A stretch of 64,000 nucleotides of DNA from a virus (IMGVR_UViG_3300018004_000004:62001-126000), one strand, 5' to 3'; numbered from the stretch's first letter, positions 1 through 5,952 are shown. Numbers and translations: made by a program. Notes: a model not told the origin generated them from the letters alone.

Positions 1-440
1 TCACCGGCGGCACGACCAACGTAACAGATTGGTCTTCTTCGGTCACAGGTGTTGCAACTGTTGGAGCTCACACAGGACTGGTCACAGCAGTAGCACCTGG
101 CTTGACAGTGATAACGGCCGCATCAGATGAAGTAGGCACCCTTACCACTACAGCAACGATTCAAGTAGGTTCGGTCGCAGCAGCAGATGTCACTTTCATA
201 TCGAACTTCTTCCTTGGTTTGATCAAAGGCGTGGCTTCACCATTTGAAGCCACTCAACAGACAGCGATCCAAACGGCGGTGGCCCACATGCAAACAGGGA
301 CCCTGACGACGGCTGATTTGAACTTGCTACAAAGTATCTTGAACGTGCAGTACCAGCAGTTGAATACAGCAGGACCGTACCAAGCCGGCCAGTTGGCAGC
401 AGTAAAGCAAGCCTTGGCGGACATACGATCTCTGTTATAA
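1..440 (+). CDS. Ig-like (BIG2-type) domain protein, 5' truncated by window
   Basis: The reading frame is open from base 3 and ends at TAA 438-440; the start lies before the window. The visible 145 residues begin with a bacterial Ig-like group 2 pattern: alternating Val/Thr strands, then VTGVATV and GLVTAVAPGLTVITA, which is the usual end of a BIG2 domain. A helical tail of about 75 residues follows (AVAHMQTGTLTTADLNLLQ). Such domains usually decorate phage surface proteins or mediate weak glycan binding. The protein at 5086-5466 is another small Ig-like protein in this region. The true function is unknown; the domain type is a family-pattern call. Confidence 0.75.
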   Translation, partial: TGGTTNVTDWSSSVTGVATVGAHTGLVTAVAPGLTVITAASDEVGTLTTTATIQVGSVAAADVTFISNFFLGLIKGVASPFEATQQTAIQTAVAHMQTGTLTTADLNLLQSILNVQYQQLNTAGPYQAGQLAAVKQALADIRSLL

Positions 441-441
441 T
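414..441 (+). promoter_or_regulatory. sigma70-like promoter candidate
   Basis: TTGGCG at 414-419 and a perfect TATAAT at 436-441 are separated by 16 bases. The element overlaps the end of the Ig-like gene and would drive the genes from 542 onward. A second site with the same layout is at 6100-6127. Confidence 0.4.
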
Positions 442-541
442 AGGACTTAGGGGATAGAGGGCCCCAAGGTCCTCTCTAGACCCAGCGTAGTTAGGCCTTG
501 GATGCCCTTCCTGGGCGCGCTGAGCGACAAAGGTCTGGAGA

Positions 542-1009
542 TTGACCTTGAAGCCATCCTGCAATGGTTGGGGCCTCCCAAAGGCCCACAGTAAGGACGA
601 GCTGATTAAGCTTGTGAAGCAGACGTTATCCTTACAGCCAGACTACTCAGTTATTGATCTGGACCTCCCCTCTAATCAACATGCCTGCCCACCTGACTCC
701 GATCTCGGAGTCTGGTTGGATACATGGCATCTATTTGTAGACATCCTAGGCTCGAGTGATGACGCAGAAGTTGGCATTCGGGCAGCTAGGCTTTTCCTCT
801 TTGAGATTAGCACAAAGTGTGCTAGTATGTTATTCAGTGCCGATGCTAGTAAGCCGCCTCTGGATCAGTTTGGCTCGCCAGGCAAGTGCCTAGAGCTGCT
901 GTTCAATGAGAGCTCGTGTTATACTAATATCAGGCCCATTGCTATTTACAAGGGTCGAAAAGTTTACCTGGGCACGGAGCCCTCATCAACAAAGTCTTAC
1001 ATTCCTTAA
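542..1009 (+). CDS. Hypothetical protein, 155 aa
   Basis: An open frame of 155 codons from TTG at 542 to TAA at 1007-1009. AAAGG at 529-533 lies eight bases before the TTG and could serve as ribosome binding site; no ATG is available upstream in this frame. The protein looks globular and mixed alpha/beta, with an acidic first half (KDELIKLVK, DLGVWLDTWHLFVDIL) and five cysteines. I recognise no family. It is followed after 16 bases by the membrane-protein gene at 1026, whose AAGGAGG begins inside the stop region, so the two are probably cotranscribed. The start is uncertain; the coding call rests on length, spacing and strand agreement with its neighbours. Confidence 0.6.
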   Translation: MTLKPSCNGWGLPKAHSKDELIKLVKQTLSLQPDYSVIDLDLPSNQHACPPDSDLGVWLDTWHLFVDILGSSDDAEVGIRAARLFLFEISTKCASMLFSADASKPPLDQFGSPGKCLELLFNESSCYTNIRPIAIYKGRKVYLGTEPSSTKSYIP

Positions 1010-1025
1010 GGAGGAACGAGATCAA

Positions 1026-1247
1026 ATGATTACTTTAGGAGTTTTCGTAGCAGTAGCAGTTGCAGAGCTCGCAGTATTCTGCGGCGGTTTCTACGCTGGT
1101 GTGAAGTTGGGCATCGGTGAGCCGGAGAAGCTGTTGGCCGAACTTAAGAACGATGTTCTCGTTCTTCATACCAAGGCTACGGCAGATGTCGAAGTTGCCA
1201 AGACTTGGGTTCTCGCTGAGGTCGCAAAGATCAAGGCAAAGTTGTAA
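1026..1247 (+). CDS. Small membrane protein, 73 aa
   Basis: ATG 1026 has a strong AAGGAGG at 1008-1014, which fixes this start; the frame is open further upstream but without a better site. Residues 3-25 form one hydrophobic segment (FVAVAVAELAVFCGG), followed by a short charged helix rich in Lys, Glu and Ala (LLAELKNDVLVLHTKATADVEV) that could form a coiled coil. This one-TM-plus-amphipathic-helix layout fits a small inner-membrane protein. The VFxGG motif at the end of the TM recurs in the 52-aa protein at 10036-10194. A holin or superinfection role is possible but unsupported. Confidence 0.7.
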   Translation: MITLGVFVAVAVAELAVFCGGFYAGVKLGIGEPEKLLAELKNDVLVLHTKATADVEVAKTWVLAEVAKIKAKL

Positions 1248-1609
1248 ATCGTAATCCCCTCCAGCAGGCGCTCCCGCCTGTCGATGGAGGGAAATGGCCG
1301 CGACCTTAAGACGCGGCAACAGTGGAGCAGCGTAGAGGTCATTCCTCTCTGTGAACCACTCGAAATGAACGTGGCGGAATAGTTCGTCCTAGCTATACAA
1401 TAACGTCGGCAAGGCCCGGGCGGTAGCCTTAAAAAGCGCTGTCCGGTTGAATCAGGGCCGGGGTCAAGGCTGGGGGAAGTAAACGCGCGGGGATAAAGCG
1501 GGCTGGCCTTATGGTCAGTACTCATCGGAACCCGTGACCGTCGGTTGAGAAAAGGTCATTGCGTGGTGGAGACGGGAATCCACGCCGTTCATTTCATTTC
1601 ATTTTCTGT
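1248..1609 (+). other. Intergenic region with serial hairpins
   Basis: No convincing gene is seen in these 362 bases. They hold a compound hairpin at 1257-1291 (outer stem CCCTCCA/TGGAGGG, inner stem CAGGCG/CGCCTG), a 6-bp hairpin at 1297-1317 (GCCGCG/CGCGGC), a weaker one near 1333-1348, CTGGCC/GGTCAG at 1503-1518, GCGTGG/CCACGC at 1561-1585, and an ATTTC repeat at 1588-1606. None is followed by a U-tract, so they are not typical terminators. This may be structured leader or processing RNA. Confidence 0.4.
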
Positions 1610-1698
1610 TGCGGGGTCGACTAGTCAGGCCGATGTCGCCAGTCTCATAAACTGGAACCGAAAGGGCACCGTGGGTTCGAATCCCACCTCCGCTACCA
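1610..1698 (+). tRNA. tRNA with CAT anticodon and class II body
   Basis: T arm GTGGG/CCCAC with loop TTCGAAT, encoded CCA, anticodon stem CCAGT/ACTGG with loop CTCATAA (anticodon CAT at 1646-1648). The acceptor pairs in six of seven positions, with U1 facing U72. The variable region is 15 bases and the D stem has 3 bp, which is class II (Leu/Ser/Tyr) architecture, with A73 as in tRNA-Leu. It lacks the three G-C pairs of an initiator anticodon stem. Met, Ile2 (lysidine-modified) or a Leu-charged tRNA are all possible. Confidence 0.75.
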
Positions 1699-1713
1699 TC
1701 TTAGTTGTAAGCC

Positions 1714-1780
1714 TAGGGGTAGCTTAAGATCGAAAGCCCCGGATAGTACCGGGAGATACCGGACCGAGACCGGGCCCCTA
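1714..1780 (+). ncRNA. Possible three-way-junction RNA element
   Basis: A closing stem TAGGGG (1714-1719) / CCCCTA (1775-1780) encloses a hairpin CCCGG-ATAGTA-CCGGG and a second short hairpin CCGG/CCGG. It sits between a tRNA and the gene at 1800, just before that gene's ribosome binding site, so it may be a 5' UTR structure or a small RNA. Seen by eye only. Confidence 0.3.
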
Positions 1781-1799
1781 AACCTTTAAGGAGACGACC

Positions 1800-1997
1800 A
1801 TGAAACGAGTCGCAACTGTAGTTGCTAATGATGGAAACACACGTACGAAAATCACGATCGAAGTGAACAACAAGGGACGTGATTTGACGCGCGACGAAGT
1901 GAAGCATGTAGTTGATCGCCTCACTGGTGACGTCTTCGCCGCGGTACAGAAGACTCCATACAGCAACTATCCCGTCACCGAAATCAAGGTGAAATAA
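1800..1997 (+). CDS. Hypothetical protein, 65 aa
   Basis: ATG 1800 follows TTTAAGGAGACGACC, a good ribosome binding site. The 65-residue protein is a compact beta-alpha-beta sequence: strand ATVVANDGN, strand TKITIEVNN, then a helix TRDEVKHVVDRLTGDVFAAVQ and a final strand TEIKVK. No membrane segment, cysteine or catalytic motif is visible. I do not recognise the family. It lies between tRNA genes and is probably expressed from the same transcript. Confidence 0.75.
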   Translation: MKRVATVVANDGNTRTKITIEVNNKGRDLTRDEVKHVVDRLTGDVFAAVQKTPYSNYPVTEIKVK

Positions 1998-2009
1998 GTT
2001 CTGCAGGCC

Positions 2010-2079
2010 GTAGGGTTGGTGCAATGGTTAGAATACCGGCTTTGGACCGGAGATATCCGTTCGATTCGGATACCCTGCA
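2010..2079 (+). tRNA. tRNA-Gln (TTG)
   Basis: Acceptor GTAGGGT/ACCCTGC, anticodon stem CCGG/CCGG with loop CTTTGGA (anticodon TTG at 2042-2044), T arm ATCCG/CGGAT with loop TTCGATT. It is the only tRNA here without an encoded CCA (ATGAG follows A73), so it needs CCA addition. A second TTG tRNA lies at 3486. Confidence 0.85.
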
Positions 2080-2150
2080 ATGAGATTAGTGCCGACAGCT
2101 GTCCCAGTGCAACATTGGCGGCCGTTCTGGGGTCGGCCTTGGATTTATGT

Positions 2151-2228
2151 GCCGTGTTAACTCAGTCCGGTCAGAGTGCCTCTCTTACAAAGAGGAAGTC
2201 CGAGGTTCAAATCCTTGACGCGGTACCA
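2151..2228 (+). tRNA. tRNA-Val (TAC)
   Basis: Acceptor GCCGTGT/ACGCGGT, anticodon stem CCTCT/AGAGG with loop CTTACAA (anticodon 2186-2188), T arm CGAGG/CCTTG with loop TTCAAAT, A73 and encoded CCA. Confidence 0.93.
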
Positions 2229-2244
2229 GATTTAAAGAGGGCAG

Positions 2245-2586
2245 ATGTTAGAGACCCCAAAAGAAGTGCTCGGTGAGGGATATCCTCTGCCAACAGAGCA
2301 GGCGCGTAAGGAAACAGCGCCCATCTGGGAACGAGCATTTGAGATACATGCGACGGCACATGTAGGTGATAGTCGCTTCCACGAAGGGAGCATGCTCCCA
2401 GTGAGAGGAGATGAGTATCACAACGGTACTCCCTACTGTGACTGTTACATGCGAGCCTGGCTGGAGTTTCATGATCCTGTAAAGATAGCAGAACCCCAGG
2501 CTATAGTGCGTGAGAAAGAACGACTACGCGAGCTAGAAGAAGAGAGACAGAAGTTCGCGATAGAATACTTTGAGAGAGTTGTATGA
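2245..2586 (+). CDS. Hypothetical protein, 113 aa
   Basis: ATG 2245 follows AAAGAGGGCAG shortly after the Val tRNA. The 113-residue product begins with a polar segment, has a middle part with CDC and several aromatic residues (YCDCYMRAWLEFHDP), and ends in a highly charged helix (REKERLRELEEERQKFAIEYFERVV) that is probably coiled coil. No known domain is recognised. Its TGA stop overlaps the ATG of the next gene by four bases, so the two are translationally coupled. Confidence 0.75.
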   Translation: MLETPKEVLGEGYPLPTEQARKETAPIWERAFEIHATAHVGDSRFHEGSMLPVRGDEYHNGTPYCDCYMRAWLEFHDPVKIAEPQAIVREKERLRELEEERQKFAIEYFERVV

Positions 2587-3482
2587 TCATCGAGCAGGGT
2601 GAATGCAATCTTAAGGATTGGATCAAAGAGGTCGGCATGTCCGGCCGTATGCAGTCTGTCCTTATTGCTTCTTTCCGCGGCGCTGATTCAGACGACTCAC
2701 CGGAAGTAAAGAGAGTCGTACGTTGGATCCGTAAGCAGTGCATCAAGCTGAACAATCCAAGATCTCATTTCATGAGAGACACGGAGTTCATTGATATTAA
2801 AGCTCTTATGGATCAAGATGCCTGGCAATGGGATCGTTTGAAGACACACTTCTACGATCACCTGAAGCAGGCATTGGCAGTCATAGCATTCTTTCATCCT
2901 GATGAGTGGGTGCAGGCAAAAGCACTTAAGGCCTACCACGATCTGACAGAGCACGAGAGCATTGTGCCCGAGGACCGTGTAGACTTGGTCTCGCGATTGG
3001 CAGATACTAAACCGATCGCGCGCGGTGAATGGGTAGTGCAGGACTGGGTCCTGCAGTTGAGTGGTAAGATGCAATCAGCTTTGTTCTGCGCTATGCGCGG
3101 ATCCGATATCTCTACGGAAGATGAAGTCCGAAGATTAACACGCTGGCTGCGTTGGGTAGTCATGAGAGATGTAATGCCAGAGTCGCATTACATGAAAGAC
3201 AGAGAGTTTATGAGCTTAAAGGTCAGATTCGAAATGTATCCATCGGAGTGGGGTAACCTGCCGATTCACTTCCGGCACCACACCCGAGAAGCGCTCGAGA
3301 TCGTGGGATACATGCATCCGGATAAAGACATCCGTGAACGCGCTCTGGCCGCGTATGAAGATATTTGTAAGAAGTCTAAGGGCAAGCCAGAAACAAAGTC
3401 CATCCTGGTAAATCGTATGAAAGATGAGCCGGGCAGGACTGCTGATCCAAATCAGCAACGAACCAACCTTCCGGTAGCTTAA
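2583..3482 (+). CDS. Phage protein with tandemly duplicated ~110-aa domain
   Basis: ATG 2583 overlaps the previous stop (ATGA). The 299-residue protein contains two clearly related copies, residues about 12-120 and 155-262. Each begins GxMQSxL..A.RG.D, continues with a KR..RW(I/L)R helix and S(H)(F/Y)M(R/K)D.EF, and ends with FHP/MHPD followed by a helix in which A..AY.D recurs. From memory, single copies of this MQSVL-RG-D domain are frequent as unnamed phage proteins, without known function. The C-terminal 35 residues are basic and proline-rich. The domain is helical and soluble, with no catalytic signature seen. The duplication is clear by eye; the function is unknown. Confidence 0.85.
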   Translation: MIIEQGECNLKDWIKEVGMSGRMQSVLIASFRGADSDDSPEVKRVVRWIRKQCIKLNNPRSHFMRDTEFIDIKALMDQDAWQWDRLKTHFYDHLKQALAVIAFFHPDEWVQAKALKAYHDLTEHESIVPEDRVDLVSRLADTKPIARGEWVVQDWVLQLSGKMQSALFCAMRGSDISTEDEVRRLTRWLRWVVMRDVMPESHYMKDREFMSLKVRFEMYPSEWGNLPIHFRHHTREALEIVGYMHPDKDIRERALAAYEDICKKSKGKPETKSILVNRMKDEPGRTADPNQQRTNLPVA

Positions 3483-3485
3483 CAC

Positions 3486-3561
3486 TGGTAGGTGGTGCAA
3501 ATGGTAGTCACGCCGGGCCTTGAACCCGGAGATCCTGGTTCGAATCCAGGCCTACCAACCA
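3486..3561 (+). tRNA. tRNA-Gln (TTG) with C33
   Basis: Acceptor TGGTAGG/CCTACCA, anticodon stem CCGGG/CCCGG (all Watson-Crick) with loop CCTTGAA (anticodon TTG at 3520-3522), T arm CCTGG/CCAGG, A73, encoded CCA. The base before the anticodon is C, not the near-universal U33. Shifting the loop by one to restore U33 breaks the stem. Confidence 0.8.
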
Positions 3562-3562
3562 T

Positions 3563-3637
3563 GGGTTCGTAGCTTAAAGGTAGAGCAACCGCCTTTTAAG
3601 CGGTGGAATGCTGGTTCAAATCCAGCCGGACCCACCA
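3563..3637 (+). tRNA. tRNA-Lys (TTT)
   Basis: Acceptor GGGTTCG/CGGACCC, anticodon stem ACCGC/GCGGT with loop CTTTTAA (anticodon 3595-3597), T arm GCTGG/CCAGC, A73, encoded CCA. It starts two bases after the previous tRNA, so they are one transcript. Confidence 0.95.
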
Positions 3638-3638
3638 C

Positions 3639-3718
3639 GCTCCATTAGCTCAGCGGAAACCAAGAGCACTCGGCTACGGACCGAGGGGTCGGGAGTTCGA
3701 ATCTCTCATGGAGCACCA
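3639..3718 (+). tRNA. tRNA-Arg (ACG)
   Basis: Acceptor GCTCCAT/ATGGAGC, D stem GCTC/GAGC, anticodon stem CTCGG/CCGAG with loop CTACGGA (anticodon 3676-3678), T loop TTCGAAT, A73, encoded CCA. A34 would normally be deaminated to inosine by host TadA. Confidence 0.94.
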
Positions 3719-3726
3719 AGTTTCGC

Positions 3727-3802
3727 GGGCTTGTAGCTCAGACGGAAGAGCAGCGGAGTTCTAACCCGCAGGCAGAGAGTTCGAATCTCTCCAAGCTCGC
3801 CA
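3727..3802 (+). tRNA. tRNA-Arg (TCT)
   Basis: Acceptor GGGCTTG/CAAGCTC, D stem GCTC/GAGC, anticodon stem GCGGA/CCCGC with an A-C pair next to the loop GTTCTAA (anticodon 3760-3762), T arm GAGAG/CTCTC, G73, encoded CCA. Confidence 0.92.
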
Positions 3803-3812
3803 AGATTTACGT

Positions 3813-3887
3813 TGCCTACTCGTTTAACTGGTAGGACGCCAGCCTCTGGAGCTGGATATGAAGGTTCGAGTCCTTCGAAGGCAACCA
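3813..3887 (+). tRNA. tRNA-Gln (CTG)
   Basis: Anticodon stem CCAGC/GCTGG with loop CTCTGGA (anticodon 3846-3848), T arm GAAGG/CCTTC with loop TTCGAGT, acceptor TGCCTAC/GAAGGCA with one A-A mismatch, A73, encoded CCA. Confidence 0.88.
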
Positions 3888-3898
3888 CATATTTACTA

Positions 3899-3973
3899 GC
3901 CATGGTAGCTCCAATGTAGAGCTGCGCACCTGTAATGCGCGGGTTGGGGGTTCAAGTCCCTCCCATGGCTCCA
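3899..3973 (+). tRNA. tRNA-Thr (TGT) with C33
   Basis: Acceptor GCCATGG/CCATGGC, D stem GCTC/GAGC, anticodon stem GCGCA/TGCGC with loop CCTGTAA (anticodon 3931-3933), 5-base variable loop, T73, encoded CCA. The residue before the anticodon is C instead of U33. Confidence 0.85.
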
Positions 3974-3983
3974 CGAGGTCACA

Positions 3984-4196
3984 ATGAACCAAGGAAGACC
4001 AGCACCGAAGCAATGCCCGTCAGTGGGTCAAGGTGTCACCTTGGTTGCAGGCTACACCCAGATGATGCTGGGCGCCAGGGTGAACAAGACGTGGAACCCA
4101 ACTACAAGACAGTGGGAGTTCATGAGCCGGCCGGCCCTCACAGAAGGAACCAACGGCGGCAAGAGATTCGCATTTGGGCCATCTAAGCTGATCTAA
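3984..4196 (+). CDS. Hypothetical protein, 70 aa
   Basis: ATG 3984 follows the Thr tRNA by ten bases, with GAGGT at 3975-3979 as a weak ribosome binding site. The 70-residue product has a basic N terminus and two short hydrophobic stretches (GVTLVAGYTQMMLGA), with one aromatic pair WNPTTRQWEF. It may be a small structural or DNA-associated protein; no family is recognised. It is read in the same direction as the flanking tRNAs and ends just before a TATAAT box. Confidence 0.6.
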   Translation: MNQGRPAPKQCPSVGQGVTLVAGYTQMMLGARVNKTWNPTTRQWEFMSRPALTEGTNGGKRFAFGPSKLI

Positions 4197-4391
4197 GTAT
4201 GGTATAATGGGTTTGTGTTCAACCCAATCTATCCGACCTGCTCTAAGTGGTGGCGCGCTGTTTTCCGGCTGCGCACCATAGAAAGAGATGGAAGCTTTCA
4301 GATACGCTGTAGATTGGTGAAATCAGATAAGTGTTGTCGGTTCTATTGGTTAGTTATACGTAGGCAACTACTATACTAATCAGGGGTACGA
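4197..4391 (+). other. Intergenic region with TATAAT box and hairpin
   Basis: No gene is seen. A TATAAT at 4203-4208 lacks a recognisable -35 box. An imperfect hairpin pairs GGTGGCGC near 4248 with GCGCACC near 4272. The distal part carries the TATACTAATCAG element at 4372-4383, nine bases before the Gly tRNA. Confidence 0.4.
4372..4383 (+). promoter_or_regulatory. Recurrent TATACTAATCAG element, promoter candidate
   Basis: The 12-mer TATACTAATCAG occurs here and, on the minus strand, at 39588-39599 and 63213-63224, each time just upstream of a transcription unit. TATACT resembles a -10 box; no shared -35 box is evident. Here it would start a transcript at the Gly tRNA. Confidence 0.45.
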
Positions 4392-4465
4392 GCGAGGTTG
4401 GTATAGTGGTAGCACGTGACCTTGCCAAGGTCGAGGCACCGGTTCGAATCCGGTACTTCGCTCCA
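4392..4465 (+). tRNA. tRNA-Gly (GCC)
   Basis: Acceptor GCGAGGT/ACTTCGC, anticodon stem TGACC/GGTCG with loop TTGCCAA (anticodon 4424-4426), T arm ACCGG/CCGGT, U73 as is usual for Gly, encoded CCA. Confidence 0.94.
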
Positions 4466-4604
4466 GGATCTTATGCTAGCTTATGCAATAACTTGCACTG
4501 TTCTAATGGCTGCTGTTTACTTCGCGCCATTCTGCAAGAAAGGGTTTCGACCCGACCAATCACCAAAGTACACGGTGGGTCCTCTTAAGGGATAATCGGG
4601 ACCA

Positions 4605-4680
4605 GCGGCTGTGATGTTAACGGCCAGCATGTCTGCCTTCCAAGCAGAATGTATCGGTTCGAATCCGATTAGCCGCTCCA
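4605..4680 (+). tRNA. tRNA-Gly (TCC)
   Basis: Acceptor GCGGCTG/TAGCCGC, anticodon stem TCTGC/GCAGA with loop CTTCCAA (anticodon 4639-4641), T arm ATCGG/CCGAT, U73, encoded CCA. The 139 bases before it contain only small hairpins (AATGG/CCATT, GGGT-TTCG-ACCC). Confidence 0.94.
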
Positions 4681-4687
4681 AGCTCTC

Positions 4688-4772
4688 GAAGCACGGTAAG
4701 GGTCATGGCCCTACACGGACGCATACGGATGATGTACCATGAGCCGTCCGGCGCAGCCGCATTACGTGCTTC
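4688..4772 (+). ncRNA. Possible multi-branched structured RNA between tRNAs
   Basis: A long closing stem pairs GAAGCACG (plus TAA after a bulged G) at 4688-4698 with TTACGTGCTTC at 4762-4772. Inside are AGGG-TCATGG-CCCT (4699-4712) and CGGACG/CGTCCG (4716-4721 with 4745-4750). It fills most of the gap between the Gly(TCC) tRNA and the odd Arg tRNA. It is not a tRNA: no T arm or anticodon arm can be formed. Confidence 0.4.
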
Positions 4773-4776
4773 CCGG

Positions 4777-4853
4777 GCCTCCGTAGCTCAGCCTAGCAGA
4801 GCACCGGGCATCTAACCCGGGGGTCATCCGCGAAACACGGATCGGGGGCTCCA
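4777..4853 (+). tRNA. Atypical tRNA-Arg (TCT), possibly decayed
   Basis: Acceptor GCCTCCG/CGGGGGC, D stem GCTC/GAGC, anticodon stem CCGGG/CCCGG, U73 and CCA are all intact. The anticodon loop is CATCTAA (A at position 33, geometric anticodon TCT at 4811-4813), and the T stem ATCCG/CGGAT closes a loop CGAAACA that lacks TTC. It is either a pseudo-tRNA or a specialised tRNA-like RNA. If U33 is assumed, the shifted anticodon would be CTA, but the stem does not support that. Confidence 0.65.
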
Positions 4854-4858
4854 CGATC

Positions 4859-5062
4859 TTGCCTCTGGCTCCTCGTAAGAGGGGTAGTTCAAAGCTCACA
4901 GGGGCGCCAAGTGTAGTAGATGTAATCCGAGTCGCCGATCTTGACGACCTTCAAAGTGAGGTACACCGATGTTCAAACAACATCGGCACCGCCATCTTCA
5001 TCATCGCCACTACGGAAGAGGGCTATATCTTCTACTGGAGTGGGAAGGTGACGGAGTGGTAG
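4859..5062 (+). CDS. Hypothetical protein, up to 67 aa
   Basis: The frame runs from TTG 4859 to TAG 5060-5062. The last 50 residues look like a real small alpha/beta protein: strand VDVIRVADLDDLQ, helix VHRCSNNIG, strands TAIFIIATTEEGYIFYWSG. No ATG or GTG start is available, and the TTG has only a G-rich stretch of the preceding tRNA-like gene upstream, so the start is doubtful. Family not recognised. It is followed by the Ig-like gene at 5086. Confidence 0.5.
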   Translation: MPLAPRKRGSSKLTGAPSVVDVIRVADLDDLQSEVHRCSNNIGTAIFIIATTEEGYIFYWSGKVTEW

Positions 5063-5085
5063 TGTCTTCCTTAGGAGGAACGTTA

Positions 5086-5466
5086 ATGATTCAAGTATCA
5101 GACAGTTTGCTTTCAAATCTCGCGTTGGCACTCGTTGACCAGCTCGGTTTCCCAGCCAATCTGGATGGCGTAACTGCAGTATGGTCGATCGACAACGCGA
5201 ATGTTGGTTCCATTGTGGGCAACAACTTCGCAGCTGTGTTCACACCTGGAACAGATTTGACCGACGTCGGAACCATCACAGCAGCCGTGAGCATCAATGG
5301 CACGTTTGCTTTCAATGTAACCGTCCAGGTCCAGGTTGTATCTGGTGCACCAGTGAGTGGTACAATCACACTGAGTGGCACTTCTCCTCTGCCGGCCGCT
5401 GCACCCGCAGCCCCAGCAGCTCCAGCAGCCCCTGCAGCCCCAGCGGCAACAGGCGCAACAGCCTAA
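5086..5466 (+). CDS. Small Ig-like protein with Pro-Ala repeat tail
   Basis: ATG 5086 lies behind TTAGGAGGAACGTTA, a strong ribosome binding site. The 126-residue product has a beta-rich Ig-like domain (residues 1-95: VTAVWSIDN, FAAVFTPGTDLTDVGTITA, FAFNVTVQVQVV) and a low-complexity tail of repeated AAP units ending TGATA. The final NVTVQVQVV strand resembles the TTATIQVGSV strand of the truncated protein at the window start. Pro-Ala tails usually act as flexible linkers; decoration of the virion or cell surface is possible. No signal peptide is visible. Confidence 0.75.
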   Translation: MIQVSDSLLSNLALALVDQLGFPANLDGVTAVWSIDNANVGSIVGNNFAAVFTPGTDLTDVGTITAAVSINGTFAFNVTVQVQVVSGAPVSGTITLSGTSPLPAAAPAAPAAPAAPAAPAATGATA

Positions 5467-5678
5467 AGTAGTCCTAAGTCCTGAGGGGTGAGTAAGGCCC
5501 CTCAGGCAGAGATTAGAAGTATAAGATTGGTAGCGCGAAAAGCGACAGGTAGCCCCTCTGTATACCGAGGGCAGGTGCTGAATCGTCCCAGACGTGGGGT
5601 GATTTGGAAGTTGGTCCACCGGAAGGCCAGCGCGGTTGTCGTGTAAGCCGTGCGCTATTGATATTCCAAGAGGTTGCT
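5467..5678 (+). other. Intergenic region with 9-bp hairpin
   Basis: No gene is seen. A 9-bp hairpin CCTGAGGGG/CCCCTCAGG spans 5480-5506 without a U-tract; CCCTC/GAGGG pairs around 5555-5572, and GCGCGG can pair with CCGTGCGC around 5628-5654. Confidence 0.4.
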
Positions 5679-5810
5679 ATGTGCACAATGAAGTGTCCTG
5701 TGTGCGGTAAGCAGGTTAGCAAACCTCAGCCTAAAGACGAGTTCGTCTGCCCATGTGGTTGGCGATCGGAAGCAAAAAAGAACAACGGAGAACATCATGA
5801 AGAACAGTAA
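5679..5810 (+). CDS. Zinc-ribbon mini-protein, 43 aa
   Basis: ATG 5679 follows CCAAGAGGTTGCT, a good ribosome binding site; the open frame extends upstream without a comparable site. The 43-residue protein has MKCPVCGKQV and FVCPCGW, giving CxxC and CxC pairs about 17 residues apart, a minimal zinc ribbon. Its tail is hydrophilic (SEAKKNNGEHHEEQ). Such mini-ribbons in phages often bind nucleic acid or a host protein; the partner is unknown. It overlaps the next gene by 14 bases. Confidence 0.75.
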   Translation: MCTMKCPVCGKQVSKPQPKDEFVCPCGWRSEAKKNNGEHHEEQ

Positions 5811-5952
5811 CGGGTCTAAGACACCTCCAGCACAACTTAGCAAGACCCCGTATATCGGCGACCCGATCTTCGCGTCACCGACCACACACAAGGCAAAGGC
5901 CATCAAGCCTACTCAGCCGAAGGTGGCAAACTCGGGCGTCAAAAAGGGCTAA
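5797..5952 (+). CDS. Hypothetical protein, 51 aa
   Basis: ATG 5797 is inside the end of the zinc-ribbon gene, with CGGAGAACATC before it as ribosome binding site. The 51-residue product is basic and proline-rich, without predicted secondary structure (KTPPAQLSKTPYIGD, KAIKPTQPKVANSG). It is comparable in type to the small basic proteins at 15173 and 14985 on the other strand. No family recognised. Confidence 0.6.
   Translation: MKNSNGSKTPPAQLSKTPYIGDPIFASPTTHKAKAIKPTQPKVANSGVKKG

Noticed and set aside
3899-3973. Thr(TGT) tRNA read as Tyr(GTA) by shifting the loop to restore U33
   Set aside because: The shift creates an A-C mismatch in the stem, the variable loop is class I, and a proper class II Tyr tRNA exists at 7382.
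3706-4013. Minus-strand frames reading GLEPSYPAPE or GLEPPTRA
   Set aside because: These are the well-known false peptides produced by translating tRNA T arms on the opposite strand. The same applies to similar frames at 6849-7073 and 7785-8847.
4777-4853. Amber suppressor tRNA (CTA)
   Set aside because: CTA requires a shifted loop that breaks the 5-bp anticodon stem. TAG is used as a normal stop in the window.
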